A stretch of DNA of 64,000 nucleotides from Circinella umbellata (taxonomy: Eukaryota > Mucoromycota > Mucoromycetes > Mucorales > Lichtheimiaceae): positions 1 to 64,000 of the forward strand of contig JAIWNF010000083.1 in the NCBI GenBank assembly GCA_025093555.1, in the 5' to 3' direction. This document shows, in pieces, positions 12,610 through 25,969 of this stretch. The position numbers were made by a program, and so were the translations under genes. The notes below the pieces were generated by a model. The model made no database searches, was not told where the DNA came from, and worked only from the letters and a program-made list of their open reading frames with translations. Numbering within the stretch: the stretch's first letter is position 1; the number at the start of each line of letters is the position of its first letter.

Positions 12610-15300
12610 ATGCACATTCCGACGCGACTTCTTAATTCTTGGGGACTACACGACAGTTTAGCTATGCAACAACGTATAAACGACGATGACGAGTTCACCC
12701 ATCTATTATCCAAAAATAATAAATATAACAATAAAACGTTATCTTCTGGCGGGGGAGGCACTCCTCCTACTCCGGCCCGGGATGACAGTGCTGTTGATTT
12801 AAGTGAACTTACCAAACAGTCAAATCCCCATTTTGAAGATATAAAACAGGAAGCTGTAGCGATTATAAATTATACTTGGCCACTACTTATTACTTTTGTG
12901 GTTGGTAAAGGGATGGGTCTTGTTGATGTTTGGTTTCTGGGACGACTAGGATCTGAAGGTAGAGATAGATAATAAAATTCATCACATCCAAAAAAATTGG
13001 GTGGGAGGCACAAAAAAAAGGGATTTCTTAAAATTATTGTCTTATTGGTTATCTACGAAACTGATATATATATATATATATATATATAATAAAAAAAAGT
13101 GATGGCTGTTGTAAGCCTAGGAAATCTTTGGTCAACTGTCGCTGGGTTGGCTTTTGGAAATGGTCTTTTAACTGGTAAGTAATTTTATACTTTACTGTCT
13201 CGTTTCCTTTCTCTAACTTTTTTAACAGCAATAAAGAATGACGACTATATGAAAATAAAATACAAAAAAAAAAAATTGCTACAAGAAAAGTATTTATCAT
13301 GCCTTAAAAAGGGTGTGGAATACATTACCATAGTAACGTGACCAACTTTCTATTCATGTAGCCATTGATACCCTGGTTTCTCAGGCATATACAGGTGCAA
13401 GTGATCCAAAAACTTTAGGTATTATTTTACAACGTGGTATTGTTATAATGGGATTTCTTGCATTACCTATATGGTTTCTTTGGTAAGCAAAAATAATCTT
13501 CCATATTAAAAAAATAGAGCCATTATACAGCAATCAATACTTTAAAAGTTTCATAGACAATAACAAGTATCATTTTTGGATTAATCAATAAATTTTTTTT
13601 TACAAGGATATATACTGAGCCTATTCTTATCAATATCATGGGACAAGAGCAACACCTGGCACACCTTACACAGACTTATATTTTTATAATCATGCCTCTT
13701 GTTTATCCAGTATTTATATCAACAGCTATTCGCAAATTTTTACAGAGCCTCGGTATGAATATAACTATTATATAGAGGAAAAGAAAACTCAACAGTAATG
13801 AAAAAAAAAACGAGTACACTTTTAAAATGATTGGCATACAACATATGTAAATTATTTAATTTTCTAAAAAAAAAATCTTTTTTTTTTTTTTTCACAATAG
13901 GTCATATGAGGGTTACAATGATGATGATTTTAGTTATTTTTCCATTTAATTGTTTGTCCAATTTATTATTTCTTCGAGTACTTGATCTAGGATACATTGG
14001 TGCTGCTTTTCATTTTGTATTTTTTCATGCTGCCATTTTGGCTATCTATATCTTATTTTTATCATTTGGTACCAAATTTTGGAGTCTCTATTGGCCTGGT
14101 TGGCGTACACAAGCATTTCGTAATTGGGAACCGTTTTTGAAACTTGGTAAGTTTTATACTTGTACAGAATGTTAATTACAAAGTATAATTATGTAAGTTT
14201 CTTCTTTCAATAAAAACAACTGAAAAAAAAAATTAACATCAACATTCATCTATGTCAACAATAGGTATTCCGGGAATGGTAAGTGTTTCAAGTGAATGGG
14301 CGTTCGAGGTGTGTGCACTTTTAACAGGTAAGTCTTACATATAACCGAGATATTAGATAGTATAGTAATAAGCTGCATAATGTTACTTGTAATAATAAAA
14401 ATCACAGGTGCGCTGGGAAAAACTAGCTTAGCAGGCCAATCAATTATTCTCTCAGTTAATTCTTTACTTTTAATGATTCCCTCGTAAGTTTTTAAACAAA
14501 GTATGAGATAAAATAAATTTGAATACTGAAATTTTACGTACTAATTTTACTTCATGCTATTTTAGCGCATTATCCAATGCTGTTGCTGTTCGAATTGGTC
14601 ATTATGCTGGTGCAAATAGACCTTTAAAGATCCAGACATGTTTCAACATATCACTTGTTATCGGGTGCATTGCCATTTTATTCAATGCATCATTAATGTA
14701 TTTTTTTAAACATCAAATTGCTTCCTACTTTTCTATTGATAATGAAGTCGTTCAAGCAGCAGAAGATTTGATGCCCGTTGCTGTTGTATCGCACATTTTT
14801 ACGGTATTGTTTACTATTATACAATCTTTTTTTTTATTATGCATACTTGATTTGTGTTACTATGGTATACAAATTGTTCGGATCTGTACGTACTAATGAA
14901 AACAAGAATTTATATACAAATTATATAGGGTCTAAGTACTGTATTTTCGGCTACACTGAACGCACTAGGCAAACAACCTATTGTTGCTGCATTCAATATT
15001 TCCTCTTATTATGCTGTTGGTTTACCATTTGGCTTATGGATGACATATAGTTACGATTGGGGATTAATCGGTGTTTGGTCTGGTGTCGCCATGGCCGGTT
15101 TTATAAAATGCGTTGGTGAAGGTGTTTTATTATTTTTTGTAATTGACTGGGAAGCAGAATGCCGACAAAGTAGTCAACGCATAGGTACTCAGGAATTAAC
15201 ACCGACTTTACCTTGTGCAACTGCTACAATTGTGACCAGTCATAATAGTAATAATAATAATTCAAAAGCTTTCAACGAATGTTTACCGCCAGTCACCTAG
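12610..15300 (+). CDS. MATE-family efflux transporter, nine exons
   Basis: Exons: 12610-12958, 13100-13174, 13362-13482, 13607-13752, 13901-14146, 14265-14327, 14408-14483, 14566-14803, 14929-15300. All junctions keep frame and the product is 561 residues. MATE proteins are 12-helix membrane antiporters that exchange Na+ or H+ for organic cations. Diagnostic stretches are WPLLITFVVGKGMGLVDVWF (helix 1), LGNLWSTVAGLAFG, ALDTLVSQAYTGAS-like (here AIDTLVSQAYTGAS) at the exon 2/3 join, WAFEVCALLTGALG, and NALGKQ in the second half. The N-terminal ~80 residues are hydrophilic and Asn/Gly-rich. Starting at the in-frame ATG at 12664 would give 543 residues; the sequence does not decide. Intron 1 contains a (TA)n tract. 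The location is probably vacuolar or plasma membrane by family analogy. Confidence 0.92.
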
Positions 15301-18300
15301 TAACGTCTCACTTGTAAATCTATATAAACCAATCTATAAATAAAGATATATACCAGTACAGCTTGTTTGTTTGTTTTTTTGCATATTTTAAGTATGTGAT
15401 TCATAATATATACATTGAACCCAAAGAAGAAAAATAAAAATACAACTTTAATTTATAGTAGATACGTATAACATATCGCAACGCTGGATCTAAATAAGTT
15501 AAATAGCAATATATATATGTATTTCTTAGTTTTACATTCAATTTAAAATTTGTAATAGTACAGGCATCGCTCCCTATACAACAAGGTTTTTTTTTTTTGG
15601 TGTCTAAGATAGATTGATCCGTAAAATATTGTTTAATATTCTATGACTCTATCCGATAAAGGTGGTTGGATCATTGTCAGCGTTCATGATTTATGGTGTA
15701 ACATTTGATTAATGATATTTTCGCATGGATTCCTCTAAAAGTTGTGTAGTCCCCTCCCCTTATCACATATCATTTGTGTTTTGAAACCAAGAAAAAAAAA
15801 CAAGTTAAATGGTGTGCCTTTTTTTTATCATGTACTTTGTATTTGAATCATGTCATTGAGCTACCATATATTTTAAAGCATCCTTTCATGAAGGGGGGGG
15901 GGAAATCGATCGATCTATTAATTTGTTAAATTCGACCGAAAAGTCGATCGTTACGGTGATTTTGATCGCCAGCAACTAAAATTGCTATCGTATCATTGAT
16001 TCTAGTTTACGATCTTCTTGTCCTACAAATGTACAAAGCTCATATATTGCCCCTATTTTAACTTGACCACTCCACTTTGCTGCGCATTTGAGGTCAGTGG
16101 TAAGAGAATTAAGTATACAGTCGAAAAAAGTGTTGTAAATAGATTGTTTCTGTCTTGCCATAAAACTATCCTTTATAATATAATAGTTGACAAAGAAGAA
16201 AAAGAATAGAGTATGAGTGGGATGAAAAATAAAGATGAACAATAGAAATGCATTTTATTCAATCATTGACTTAAAAAAAACAGGGGCTATGTAAGGATTC
16301 TTGGAAATGCATAAACCAAATAAGATAAAAACGCTTTTACTGAAATATATATATGCATGCGTGGAATACATAGAATTTGTAATCAAGAAAATCACAACTC
16401 AAAAAATAAAGAGTATATTCAATAAGTTCTCACTGATGTGGTTATGGAATAAAAAAGGACTAATTACTACTATTAAACTACTTACTAAATCCATCACGAA
16501 TAACGAGTTTTATTTTGATTTGGTAAAAACCTCTAACAAAAAATGATTCAAATTCTAATATTTATTCTTTATTGTTTAAAAAAGTAGTACAATAAAAAAA
16601 GGATACGTAGAGGGAGAGCATCTATTATATCAGCTTTTGCTGAATATGTATGTCTTTTAATAAATAATTATCATTTCATGTACTAATTACTATTACAAAA
16701 TTCACTTATTGGAATCAATTTATGCATAATCAGAAGAATACTCTATTTTAAGTTTCCTCCATTATTATTACTATAATAATTTATGCAAACACAATTCATC
16801 CATTACTCTGGAAGAGAAGATCGCTGAGCTCATGTTTACAACTTTTTTTTTTTTTTCCCACGAGTTAAAGTTATGTGATCACTTGTTTTTAATAATATAA
16901 TTGTCAAGTAGTATATATTATGGACTAATTTCGATCAATCTCAGTCAAATAATCTTTTTTAGTTGTGAGTTATAATTTAGAAAGTGTTATCCGAAATGTA
17001 TTGCCTTTTTTTCCCACGACTTGCATTCTTCTTCTTTCGTTTCTTACATGTAGTGTATAGCAAGTTGAGTCCAGTTTATCTCTCTTTGATGATAGAATAT
17101 ATAGAATACGTAATAACTATTTATAAATTCAATCTTTGTTACTAAGCAATAAGTAAACTTTTAGAATATAATGTCAGTACATAAAAATCAGTCTATATTT
17201 TTCATGATAAAATCTACTATCAGCATATAGCAGAACGAATTACATTTTTAGTTGAAGCTGTAGATTTCCTTAAAAAATTAGTACCAGGTGGATATTTCCT
17301 TTTAAGAAACTATGCCGGATGATGAAAAAAAAATAATCTACTATGTGCTGATATCGTAAGAGGAATATAGTACCTACTTTAGATGGTATTAAGGTCATTG
17401 ATCAACTTGGCTGGCGCCATCATTTACTGTCATATAATTATTATATGGTTACCAAGTAAATCTTTTGTAAATGAATAAAAAGAGGAAACGGGACAATTAA
17501 TCATAATATTAATAAAAGAAAGGTAAATCAATATGATAATAATTAAATGATTAGTGGATGAATATATTTTATTTTAAGCTGACACATGGTAGTTTACATT
17601 TAAAAAAAAAAGGTTCTAAGTATAATAAAATTAATCAACTGAATGTTTGGATTATTTAATCATATTATCCGGTTGATTTTACCTGGATATAATCATGAGT
17701 TAAAAGAACAATCACTCTTTAACATATGAAATGCATCAGTAAATCATAAGATTTTCCCAAAAATAACAACAACTAAGGCTGTCAAGAGTTGCTAAGATAA
17801 AATTTCATTTCACACACAAACATTATACATAAAGTTATTAAATGAGTTATAGTTATATTTACAATCATATTTCTCTCACATATATTCTCTCTCATTTTAT
17901 CTCTTGGTTGTCTGATTGGAAATGTGGATAGCATACTTTTTTTTTTTATTATTTCTTTTCCGCTATCAAACAAGGAAAAAAAAAAGTTTGGTTGGTTCAC
18001 TCCCAAAAATAGTACTGCGGAGGATTAAAAAAAAAGGGCTCAAAGGGATTTTTTTTTTTTTCGAAAAAAGCCCAAACGAAAAAAAAATCATTTTTATGTA
18101 ATAAGCTTTTTTTATTCCACTTGATCAAAATTTCTATTTCTTTTCTTTTTAAATAAGGGTTTCACTAAATAGCACATTATATAAACAATAAAATCATTTC
18201 ATAAGCAAAAAAAAAAAAACAACAACACACTCTATTTCTTCATATGAAAAAAAAAAGAATAGGTTATTAATTTCTTTGAAGAAAAAAAAAAACATGTGCC

Positions 18301-18993
18301 GCATGACACAACATCAACAAACAACAAAGACGAATGCGGTTAAGGGTTTATGAATTTTATTTTACGTTTGATATTTACCAGAAAAGGAATTTTTTTTCGC
18401 AAAAAAAAAAAGAGGAGATGGAATTGGTTAATGATAATTTTAGTTGCAAAAGTTGTTATATCAACTATTATTATAATACATGTAATAATTATAGAAGAAG
18501 CAAAAAAACTGATCTGTTATCAATTACAACCGGATCTTCCGAAATTACTAACTAGTTTGGGGGTTGTTGTTGTTGTTGTTGTTGTCGTTTAAGTAGATCA
18601 TGGTCATCAATATCTTATTATGGTATATCATTGAAGCTAAATGGACGGGTGATCGTTACCCTCTCTTAAACTCTCCGGCTAACAACGATAAGCGGGGTAT
18701 ATTTGATTGGTGGATATCAGAATTATCATTGACAGGACCCCTATATAAAACACCTTGACTTTTTTTCTTTTTTTTTCCCCGCTTTTTTACATTTTTATAT
18801 TTTTTTTTTCTCTTATATATAAACCCTCTCTCCCCTGCATTGCTAATCAGCTAATTATATTCTTTTTCTCTAGCTTTTTTTTTTTTTTGCTCTTTCTCTT
18901 CCCACTAAACATATAATTTATTCCAAATTATATTATAACCCACTTTTTTTTTTCTGTTTATCTCCCCACTCTCTCTGATCTTTATATATAACC
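15301..18993. other. Intergenic, with one possible coding relic
   Basis: Mostly featureless AT-rich DNA with poly-T tracts. Around 17240-17325 one frame reads FLVEAVDFLKKLVPGGYFLL before stops intervene, and further open pieces follow to about 17460. This could be the remains of a gene, but no family is recognised. A (TTG)n run occurs at about 18561-18588. The 18600-18760 segment is less AT-rich than its surroundings and probably holds cyclin promoter elements. Confidence 0.4.
18741..18750 (+). promoter_or_regulatory. Possible TATA element of the cyclin gene
   Basis: CTATATAAAA lies about 245 bp before the cyclin ATG in an otherwise pyrimidine-rich leader, directly after a less AT-rich block. 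Two further TATATAA sequences sit nearer the ATG (about 18814 and 18982), so the functional one is uncertain. Confidence 0.3.
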
Positions 18994-19626
18994 ATGGAAA
19001 GTCCTACTACAGCAACAGTATGTTCACGAAGTCCAGAGGCTCTTTTATGTAAAGATCGAAAAAAAAAAATTATTTAATTTTTTTTTTCAAGTGGAGAAGA
19101 TAAACTAAAAATCCATGATTTTTTATTCTTTGTTTTAGCCTTTACAACTAGTACAGCTACATCAGTATTACCCTGTTCCAAGAAAGCAAAACAACGACCT
19201 ACAGTTACTATGTTACCACCATTAGACGAATTTATTGCCAACTTATTCAAACGATCACAATTACCACCTTGTATATGTTTAGTTTCATTAATTTATCTTC
19301 AACGACTTAAAACGAGTTTACCTCGCCATGCTCGTGGTGATCTCGATACTCCTTACCGATTATTTCTTGCAGCAATATTAACAGCTTCAAAATTTATGGC
19401 TGAAGCAGGATCGGCCCTGACGAGTCAGGCTATTGCGGAAATGACTGATCATGTGTATACGCCCAAAGATATAAATTTGATGGAGCGTAGCTTTCTTGGA
19501 TTAATTAAATACGATCTATTTGTTAACGTCGAAGCTATTAAAGATTATCTTGCATTACATGGCCGATTACTTGAAATGGATCTTATTGAACATGTAATGG
19601 AACAACAACAACAACAATCAATGTAA
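18994..19626 (+). CDS. Pcl/Pho80-type cyclin, two exons
   Basis: Exon 1 is 18994-19048 (ATG in ACCATGG context). The intron is 19049-19138 (GTAAAG...TTAG). Exon 2 is 19139-19626, giving 180 residues. The cyclin box begins at TMLPPLDEFIANLFKRSQLP, followed by VSLIYLQRL, DTPYRLFLAAILTASKFM and INLMERSFLGLIKYDL, the standard order of Pcl1/2-like G1 cyclins. The family binds and activates a Pho85-type cyclin-dependent kinase for cell-cycle, polarity or nutrient control. The protein is close to a bare cyclin fold with a short basic N-terminus and a Gln-rich C-terminal end. The exact Pcl subtype cannot be set from sequence alone. Confidence 0.9.
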
Positions 19627-20355
19627 AGAAGAAGAAGAAAACAATTGTATATATTCAAACATTGAACGATCCATTTCACATATCGTTTTTTCTTTCTTTT
19701 CTTCTTTAACACTGTATATATTCCCTTTTTCTACACTTGTTTTCTTTTTTTTTTATTTTAACGATCTTGTTCATTTGTAAAATCTATTGTATCTAAACTT
19801 TTTTGTGTATTTTTATTTTTGTTATACACACATGCACATATACATACACACACACACACACACATATATATATACTCTCTCTCTCTCTCTTTTCTCTTCA
19901 ACATATATAATTCATATATTCTTTTTTTTTCCCTCTCTTTTTTTTTATAATAATACAATTTATATATATGTTTATATATATGTGGTGTTAAACTATAATT
20001 CTGTGGGTTCCGAATTATATATGTATTTATGATTTTTTAAGGTTTTTTTTCCATGGAAAAAACCAGATTGTGTTACAAAAGGACAGACATCCTCCCCCAA
20101 TCTTTTTTTTTCCAAACTAAACCTTTAACGCCACTTTTAGGAAACAGGGAGAAAAACACAAAATAAAGTAAATTAAGATATATTCAAGGAGGTTTACTTT
20201 ACATGTACTATATATTTTTTTATATCTTAAGAAAATGAGGGAGTAAATGTATGTATATATATATATATACCGTTTTTGTTATTCTTGTTCATTTTCTTTT
20301 ATTCCCCAATTTTTTTTGTTTTTTTTTTTTTTTTGTATATATCTTATATCAAACC

Positions 20356-21012
20356 ATGATCAAAGCATTTGTATCATCATCATCAAATCATCATCATCAA
20401 CAACACCAACAACACTATACTACTATTAAGTCAATAAAACAAGAACAACAATTAGCAACTAGAATTGTATTAAGACTTACATCTTATGGTATGACTGATC
20501 ATGTATATTGTCAATGTGAAGAGTGTCCTTTTTTAAAATGGAATGGATATCCTATTATGCGATTTGTGCATCCTGATCATGTACATCGGCTTTGCGCGGG
20601 ACTTTGTGAAGCATCCAAAACTGGCATGGCTATTTCTATATCAGATATTCTTTGTACCCTTGATTCTTCTTGTACATCATCATCTAGTTATGATACAACG
20701 ATTCATTTAACTGTTCATGAATCTCATTCTTTATATTTATGTGTTTTGTATTATTATCCCAATGACATTTTAAAATACAACAGCAACAACAAAGTTATTA
20801 CTACAACCATTCATGATAGAGACAGTAATAGTAATAATAACAATAATACCAATCGACAACTACCTATTGTGCTTAATTTAGCACGCGAAATAATGGTGGC
20901 AAGTTTGGTGTTACTACAATTGATATTCCATTATAGTTATTATCTTTTCCCTATAAAACTTCTTTTACGTCATATAATAATGTTATTATCAAAATCAAGA
21001 AAAGACAGTTGA
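20356..21012 (+). CDS. Small PAS-like protein with hydrophobic C-terminal segment
   Basis: A single-exon frame of 218 residues from the ATG at 20356; the frame is open further upstream but that part is low-complexity. A His/Gln/Ser-rich N-terminus is followed by RIVLRLTSYGMTDHVY and PIMRFVHPDHVHRLCAGLC...KTGMAIS, which has the layout of a PAS core (a conserved HPDD-like turn here written HPDH). A poly-Asn/Ser linker leads to a hydrophobic C-terminal region (about 175-210) that could be one or two membrane helices. PAS domains sense light, redox state or small molecules. The weak PAS match and possible membrane tail make the function unclear. Confidence 0.55.
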   Translation: MIKAFVSSSSNHHHQQHQQHYTTIKSIKQEQQLATRIVLRLTSYGMTDHVYCQCEECPFLKWNGYPIMRFVHPDHVHRLCAGLCEASKTGMAISISDILCTLDSSCTSSSSYDTTIHLTVHESHSLYLCVLYYYPNDILKYNSNNKVITTTIHDRDSNSNNNNNTNRQLPIVLNLAREIMVASLVLLQLIFHYSYYLFPIKLLLRHIIMLLSKSRKDS

Positions 21013-21970
21013 TACTTTTATTAATAATAATCCATTGATTTAAAATATCAGTTTAATTTGTATTTAATGTATTTCATGCTTCTCTCTACATATATATATA
21101 TACGTATATATATATATAGTAACCCAGCAGCCTTTTATTAGTTTAACATGTTTCAAATAGTAATGACAACACCATCGGTTTAAGTATTACGTACTTTATA
21201 TATAAATATATATGTTATATTTACATAGTTAAGCCATGTTCATTAATGAATAGTTTATATTGACCATTTTTTTATATGTAGAATTGACAACATCATTATA
21301 CATAATTTTTACTTGTGAATATATATATATATATATATATTTATATTATAGGATATCATTGGCAAACGATAAGAGTTCAAAAAAATATGTACAACTTTCC
21401 TTCTCTCTCCTCCCCCCCCCTTTTTTTTTATCTTCTTCGTCTTCTTCTCCCACATAATTATGATTGCTATCAACCAGTTTCTTTTTCGGAGTTAAAGTTA
21501 TTGTTTGTTGTTTGTTAAACCATGTTAAAAAAAAAAAGTTGTCAAAAATATTTATAAAGGGGAAACTAAGCAATCGATAAAAAGGAAAGAAAAAAAAAAT
21601 TGGTACATCGTTTCACACTTTTCTGTTAAAATGGATGTTCTTATATTATCTCATGAGTTTCCTTTCTTTTTTTTTTATGTAATCTTTTTGTGGCTGATTA
21701 GATTGCTATTTCCGTAAACACCCTTGTCCCTTTTATTTCACATCTTTCTTTCTTTTTTTTTTTAGGGGTTGATCGGACTGGATACGAAAATCCGAATTGT
21801 AGAGGGTTATTGTGTCACTTTTTTTTTTTTATCGCAAAAAAAAAAAAACAAAACAATAATAATAATAATATATTATACAAAATATCAAATATTTTAACTA
21901 TAATCTCTTTTGAGGAAGTATGTATGTGTGTATGTGTGGGGAATAATTTCTTTTTTCTTTTATATAAATA
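21013..21970. other. Intergenic
   Basis: AT-rich with (TA)n and homopolymer tracts. No gene seen on either strand. Confidence 0.55.
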
Positions 21971-22381
21971 TCATTGGGTTTTATTGTCAAGATCCATTTG
22001 TGATGATGATGATGATAAGGATTTGTTGTTATTTTCGTTTATGATAGGTGTACAAGTAGCAGTAGCAGTAGTAGTAGTAGTAGTAGTATTAAATGTATTT
22101 ACAGTATTTGTATTATTTGAAGTACTGCTGTGAACTGTAGGCATTGACAAACCAGCTGTCATTGCTCCCATATATTGTGCTTGAAGAGTTCCAGCAGGTG
22201 CACTACTTTGAAGTGTTGGTACCATTGATTGTGAAAATGAACTTCTTTCATTTGCTGACATATGATGACCAAAACGTGACATTACATTGTCCATATATTG
22301 TAATGATTGTGATTGTGATTGGGGATGAGAAGAAAAAGATTGTGTGCTTGGTGGAGGACCACCTCCTGGATAGGATACCAT
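21971..22381 (-). CDS. Low-complexity Ser/Thr/Gln/Asn-rich protein
   Basis: A single open frame of 136 residues on the minus strand starting MVSYPGGGPPPSTQSF, with Met-Gln-Ser-rich repeats, a Thr run and an Asp-Lys C-terminus. No domain is recognised. An ATG with a strong donor (ATGTCAAGTAAGTT, near 22749) and an acceptor TTTCAG just upstream of 22381 suggest an intron in the 5' leader. Joining the two in a coding frame gives an early stop, so translation probably starts at 22381. The composition resembles the disordered ends of transcription cofactors, but that is only a guess. Confidence 0.45.
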   Translation of the reverse strand: MVSYPGGGPPPSTQSFSSHPQSQSQSLQYMDNVMSRFGHHMSANERSSFSQSMVPTLQSSAPAGTLQAQYMGAMTAGLSMPTVHSSTSNNTNTVNTFNTTTTTTTATATCTPIINENNNKSLSSSSSQMDLDNKTQ

Positions 22382-23043
22382 TTATTATTTATTATTATCA
22401 AATAACTGAAATAAAAAAATAAAAAAATAAAAAGGAAAAGAACCGAATTTGAAAATATTTTTTCGTGTGTAAATACACAATCTAACAAAAAAAAAACATG
22501 TACTTATTTAGCCAATGGGAAAATTAACTCGATAAAATGCTTATTCCTTTAAAGGACAAAAAAAGAAATACAAATTCTCCGGGTTATTTTGGGGGAGACC
22601 GAAAAGACAAATTATTTTAAAACTGATGAGAAAAGAAGGGGATCTTGCTTTTTTTTCAAGAAAGATCATATACTTTTATGCATAGTATTATTCCAAGTAA
22701 AAGAATTTATGTATGGAACGGTATTTATATTAGAACTTACTTGACATGTTGTGAAGAGATATGATACGTGAAGATTATTCAATAAATAAATACATTTTAA
22801 GTTACCATAGTAATAAAAGTATATATATCCATGGTTATGAAATTTGGACTAAATTAAATAAAGCTAAAAAAAATGATTTATGCAGAAAGGGAAATTCCCT
22901 CTTATCATTTAAAAAAAATTCTTGGCTGAAGCAAGTTTTTTATTCTTTTGCTGGGCATAAAAAAAAAAATACCTTTTTAGATAGTAATGAAATAATAACT
23001 TTTTTTTTTTTCTTTTTTTTTACACTTCCATGAACCCATTATT
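22382..23043. other. Spacer between divergent genes
   Basis: Contains the putative leader intron of the minus-strand low-complexity gene and the promoter region of the plus-strand exchanger. No separate gene is supported. Confidence 0.45.
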
Positions 23044-25549
23044 ATGGACAACATTAACAATGGAACTTTACCAGAAGAAGACGATCCATTAAAGGACCAA
23101 CCTATGGAAGAAGAAGTTTATTCTTCTTGGGCTCTTTTAATTTTAACATCATTACTTATTGGTGCCTTATGGACAAGTTATTATTTACAATTACGTAAAA
23201 TAAGAGCAATACACGAAACTGTCATCTCCATCATGGCTGGTAATCTCTCTCTTTCTTTTTTATTTATTCATTTGAAACTTCTATTTTATTGAGGGGTTAA
23301 ATTATTCATTTATTATTATTATTATTATTTCTTTAAAAAAAAACAGGAATGATTGTTGGTTTGGCAATCAAGTTAACGCCAGGAACTATTGTTCAACATA
23401 TGGTACAATTTAACCAAGGATATTTTTTCAATTTACTTTTACCACCTATTATTTTAAATTCTGGTTATGAATTAAAAAGAGTAAGTCTTTCTCTTTAATA
23501 ATCGATTTAAAAAAGGATGAGATTTACTGATTATTATTATTATTATTGTCATTTAGCGTAATTTTTTTATCAATTTTGGTACAATTTTGACATTTGCACT
23601 TGTTGGTACTTTTATTGCCGCTTTGGCCACTGGGTAAATTTGATAAATTAATTGAATCGTGGATGAGTTTAAGGAGAAGAAAGAAAAAGATTGAACTAAA
23701 TATGTAAATATATTATTTTTAGAGCCTTAACATTCCTATACGCCTATTTTCATCCAGAAGGTATCAGCATTAGTTTTATTGACAGCATGATTTTCGGAGC
23801 AATTCTTTCAGCTACCGATCCTGTCACTATTCTTGCTATCTTTTCTCAATTACATGTAGATCCTCAATTATATTCTATTATTTGTGGTGAATCATTAATG
23901 AATGATGCTGTTGCTATTGTACTTTCCGAGTAAGTTTTATTATATATTAATAGAAGTTCACAAGTATAAATGTATATATATTAATATTAATTCATTAGAA
24001 CACTACATAAATTTCGTGGTCAAGAACTTCACGTCATTAATATATTTAAAGGAGTTGGAACATTTGTTGGTGTTTTTACTGCATCTACCTTGATTGGTAT
24101 ATTATTCGGAATTATTGTTGCATTAATGTTAAAACATTCGGAATTATTTCGCTATCCTAGCATAGAAACATGTTTAATTGCTTTAATGGCGTATAGTAGT
24201 TATCTTTTTTCAAATAGTACACAAATGTCTGGTAAACTTTTATATCTTTTTCTTTTTTCTCTCTCTACCCTCCAACTTCTAAACACTTTTTTTTTCTTTT
24301 AATTGGTAATTCTAGGTATTGTTACCCTTTTATTTACGGGTATTACGCTTAAACATTATGCATATGATAATATGTCATTGAGAACCAAAAGAGCAACCAA
24401 ATACGTTTTTCAAGTTCTTTCACAGTTATCAGAGAATTTTATATTTATTTATCTCGGTGTTAATTTGTTTACTCAAACTGACCTTGATTATAAACCTTTG
24501 TTTATATTAGTTACAACGGTAAATCTTTATGTTCTCCTTTTTTATTATTATTATTATTATACGGAGAAAAACAAACAAAAAAAAAGTGTATACATATTAA
24601 TGCATTATTATTATTATTATTTAAGGTTATTATTTGTATTGCACGCTATGTATCAGTTGCCCCACTTTCCATGTTGATCAATGCAGTATGTCGTGCTTTA
24701 GGTAAATCCGAAAAATTACTTCCACGCTCTCATCAGCTGATGCTATTTTGGGCTGGACTCCGGGGTGCTGTTGCATTTGCATTAGCATCTGGTTTGGTGG
24801 GTGAAAGTGCACCAGCTATGCGAACAACAATTTTAGCAGTAGTAGTACTTACTGTTCTCTTATTTGGTGGAACAACAAATCGTATGCTTCAAATACTTGA
24901 AATTCGTACGGGTGTCATTGAAGCTGATGATTCTTGTAGTGAGGATGATGATCATGATATTGATCCAGTGGGTTATCGCAAGTTACGACGATTATCCACT
25001 TCTTCAACAGCACATGATAATGATAATGTATTAGTAGACCTTGAAGATATCGATGATCAACGGAGAAGAAGATCAACCCGTAGTCATCGTACAAATAACA
25101 ATGCACAAGATGTTTCGATCGATGGTTTATTGTCTGGACCGCTTGGCAATCCTATCCCCGATCCTGCAGAACCTCATTGGTTTATTTCATTTGATGAAAA
25201 ATGGTTAAAACCTTTATTTACAAAACAACATATTCAAGCACGAAATCAAACATTGGCTGAATATTGGCGTGAAAAAAGACGAAAGATGGATCGTGCAAAT
25301 CGTGGTATGTTGGCCGGTATTCGAAACATGAGTTTTGGACAAGCATCAACTGGAAGTGATGATTATGAAACAGATGCATTGACATTAGATTCAGTAGGAG
25401 GAGGAAGTAATAATTATAATCCGGGCTCCAGTAGTAATAATGTTAATAATAATAATAATAACCGGTCACCCCATCAAAAGCTTGTTATCGGTGCAGGAAG
25501 AGTGTTTGGAAGATCACCAGCATCGAGTCCACCTGACCCTGAACAATAA
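23044..25549 (+). CDS. Na+(K+)/H+ exchanger, NHX type
   Basis: Seven exons (23044-23239, 23347-23480, 23557-23633, 23723-23929, 23999-24231, 24316-24518, 24626-25549), all in frame; the product is 657 residues. Family hallmarks are [15 protein letters not shown] (amiloride-site helix), [30 protein letters not shown] (ion-binding Asn-Asp pair), HYAYDNMS and [16 protein letters not shown]. These match the endosomal/vacuolar NHX branch, which swaps lumenal H+ for cytosolic Na+ or K+ and sets compartment pH. The N-terminus (about residues 30-65) has the first helix. The C-terminal ~220 residues are hydrophilic, with an acidic patch (SEDDDHD), an Arg-rich stretch and an Asn run. One short exon (77 bp) encodes a single helix. 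Confidence 0.93.
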
Positions 25550-25969
25550 TATCAAAATAAAGTTCTTTCTCGTTCTTTTTTTATTTCCTTTTTTTGTTTC
25601 TTTGCCCATATGCAAAAATAGTTGAAAGGTAAACAATGAATTGAAATCCCAAAAACTGGTATATGATACCTTTCTTAGTTAGAACAAGTTTCACTAAATG
25701 TAAACAATAATCGGATCTAGGCTCTTTCATCTTCCTTAACTACCGGTTCGCACATGAAAATAATAATTATCTACTGTTTTATTTTTGTTTATTTACTTTT
25801 CTCTTTTTTCATTCTTCTCTTCTCTTTTACTTTTACTTTTACTTTTACTTTGACGCCATCCGTCTTTTTTTTTCTTTTTACATAACAAATAATAGCAAGA
25901 AACCTTTTTATTTCATTTCTGCCCCTCTCCTTCCCTCTCTCTTCAAAAACAAAAAAAAAAATTAAAGAA
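25550..25969. other. Spacer between exchanger and histidine kinase
   Basis: Pyrimidine-rich 5' flank of the histidine kinase, with a CTTTTA repeat near 25825-25850. No gene seen. Confidence 0.5.
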
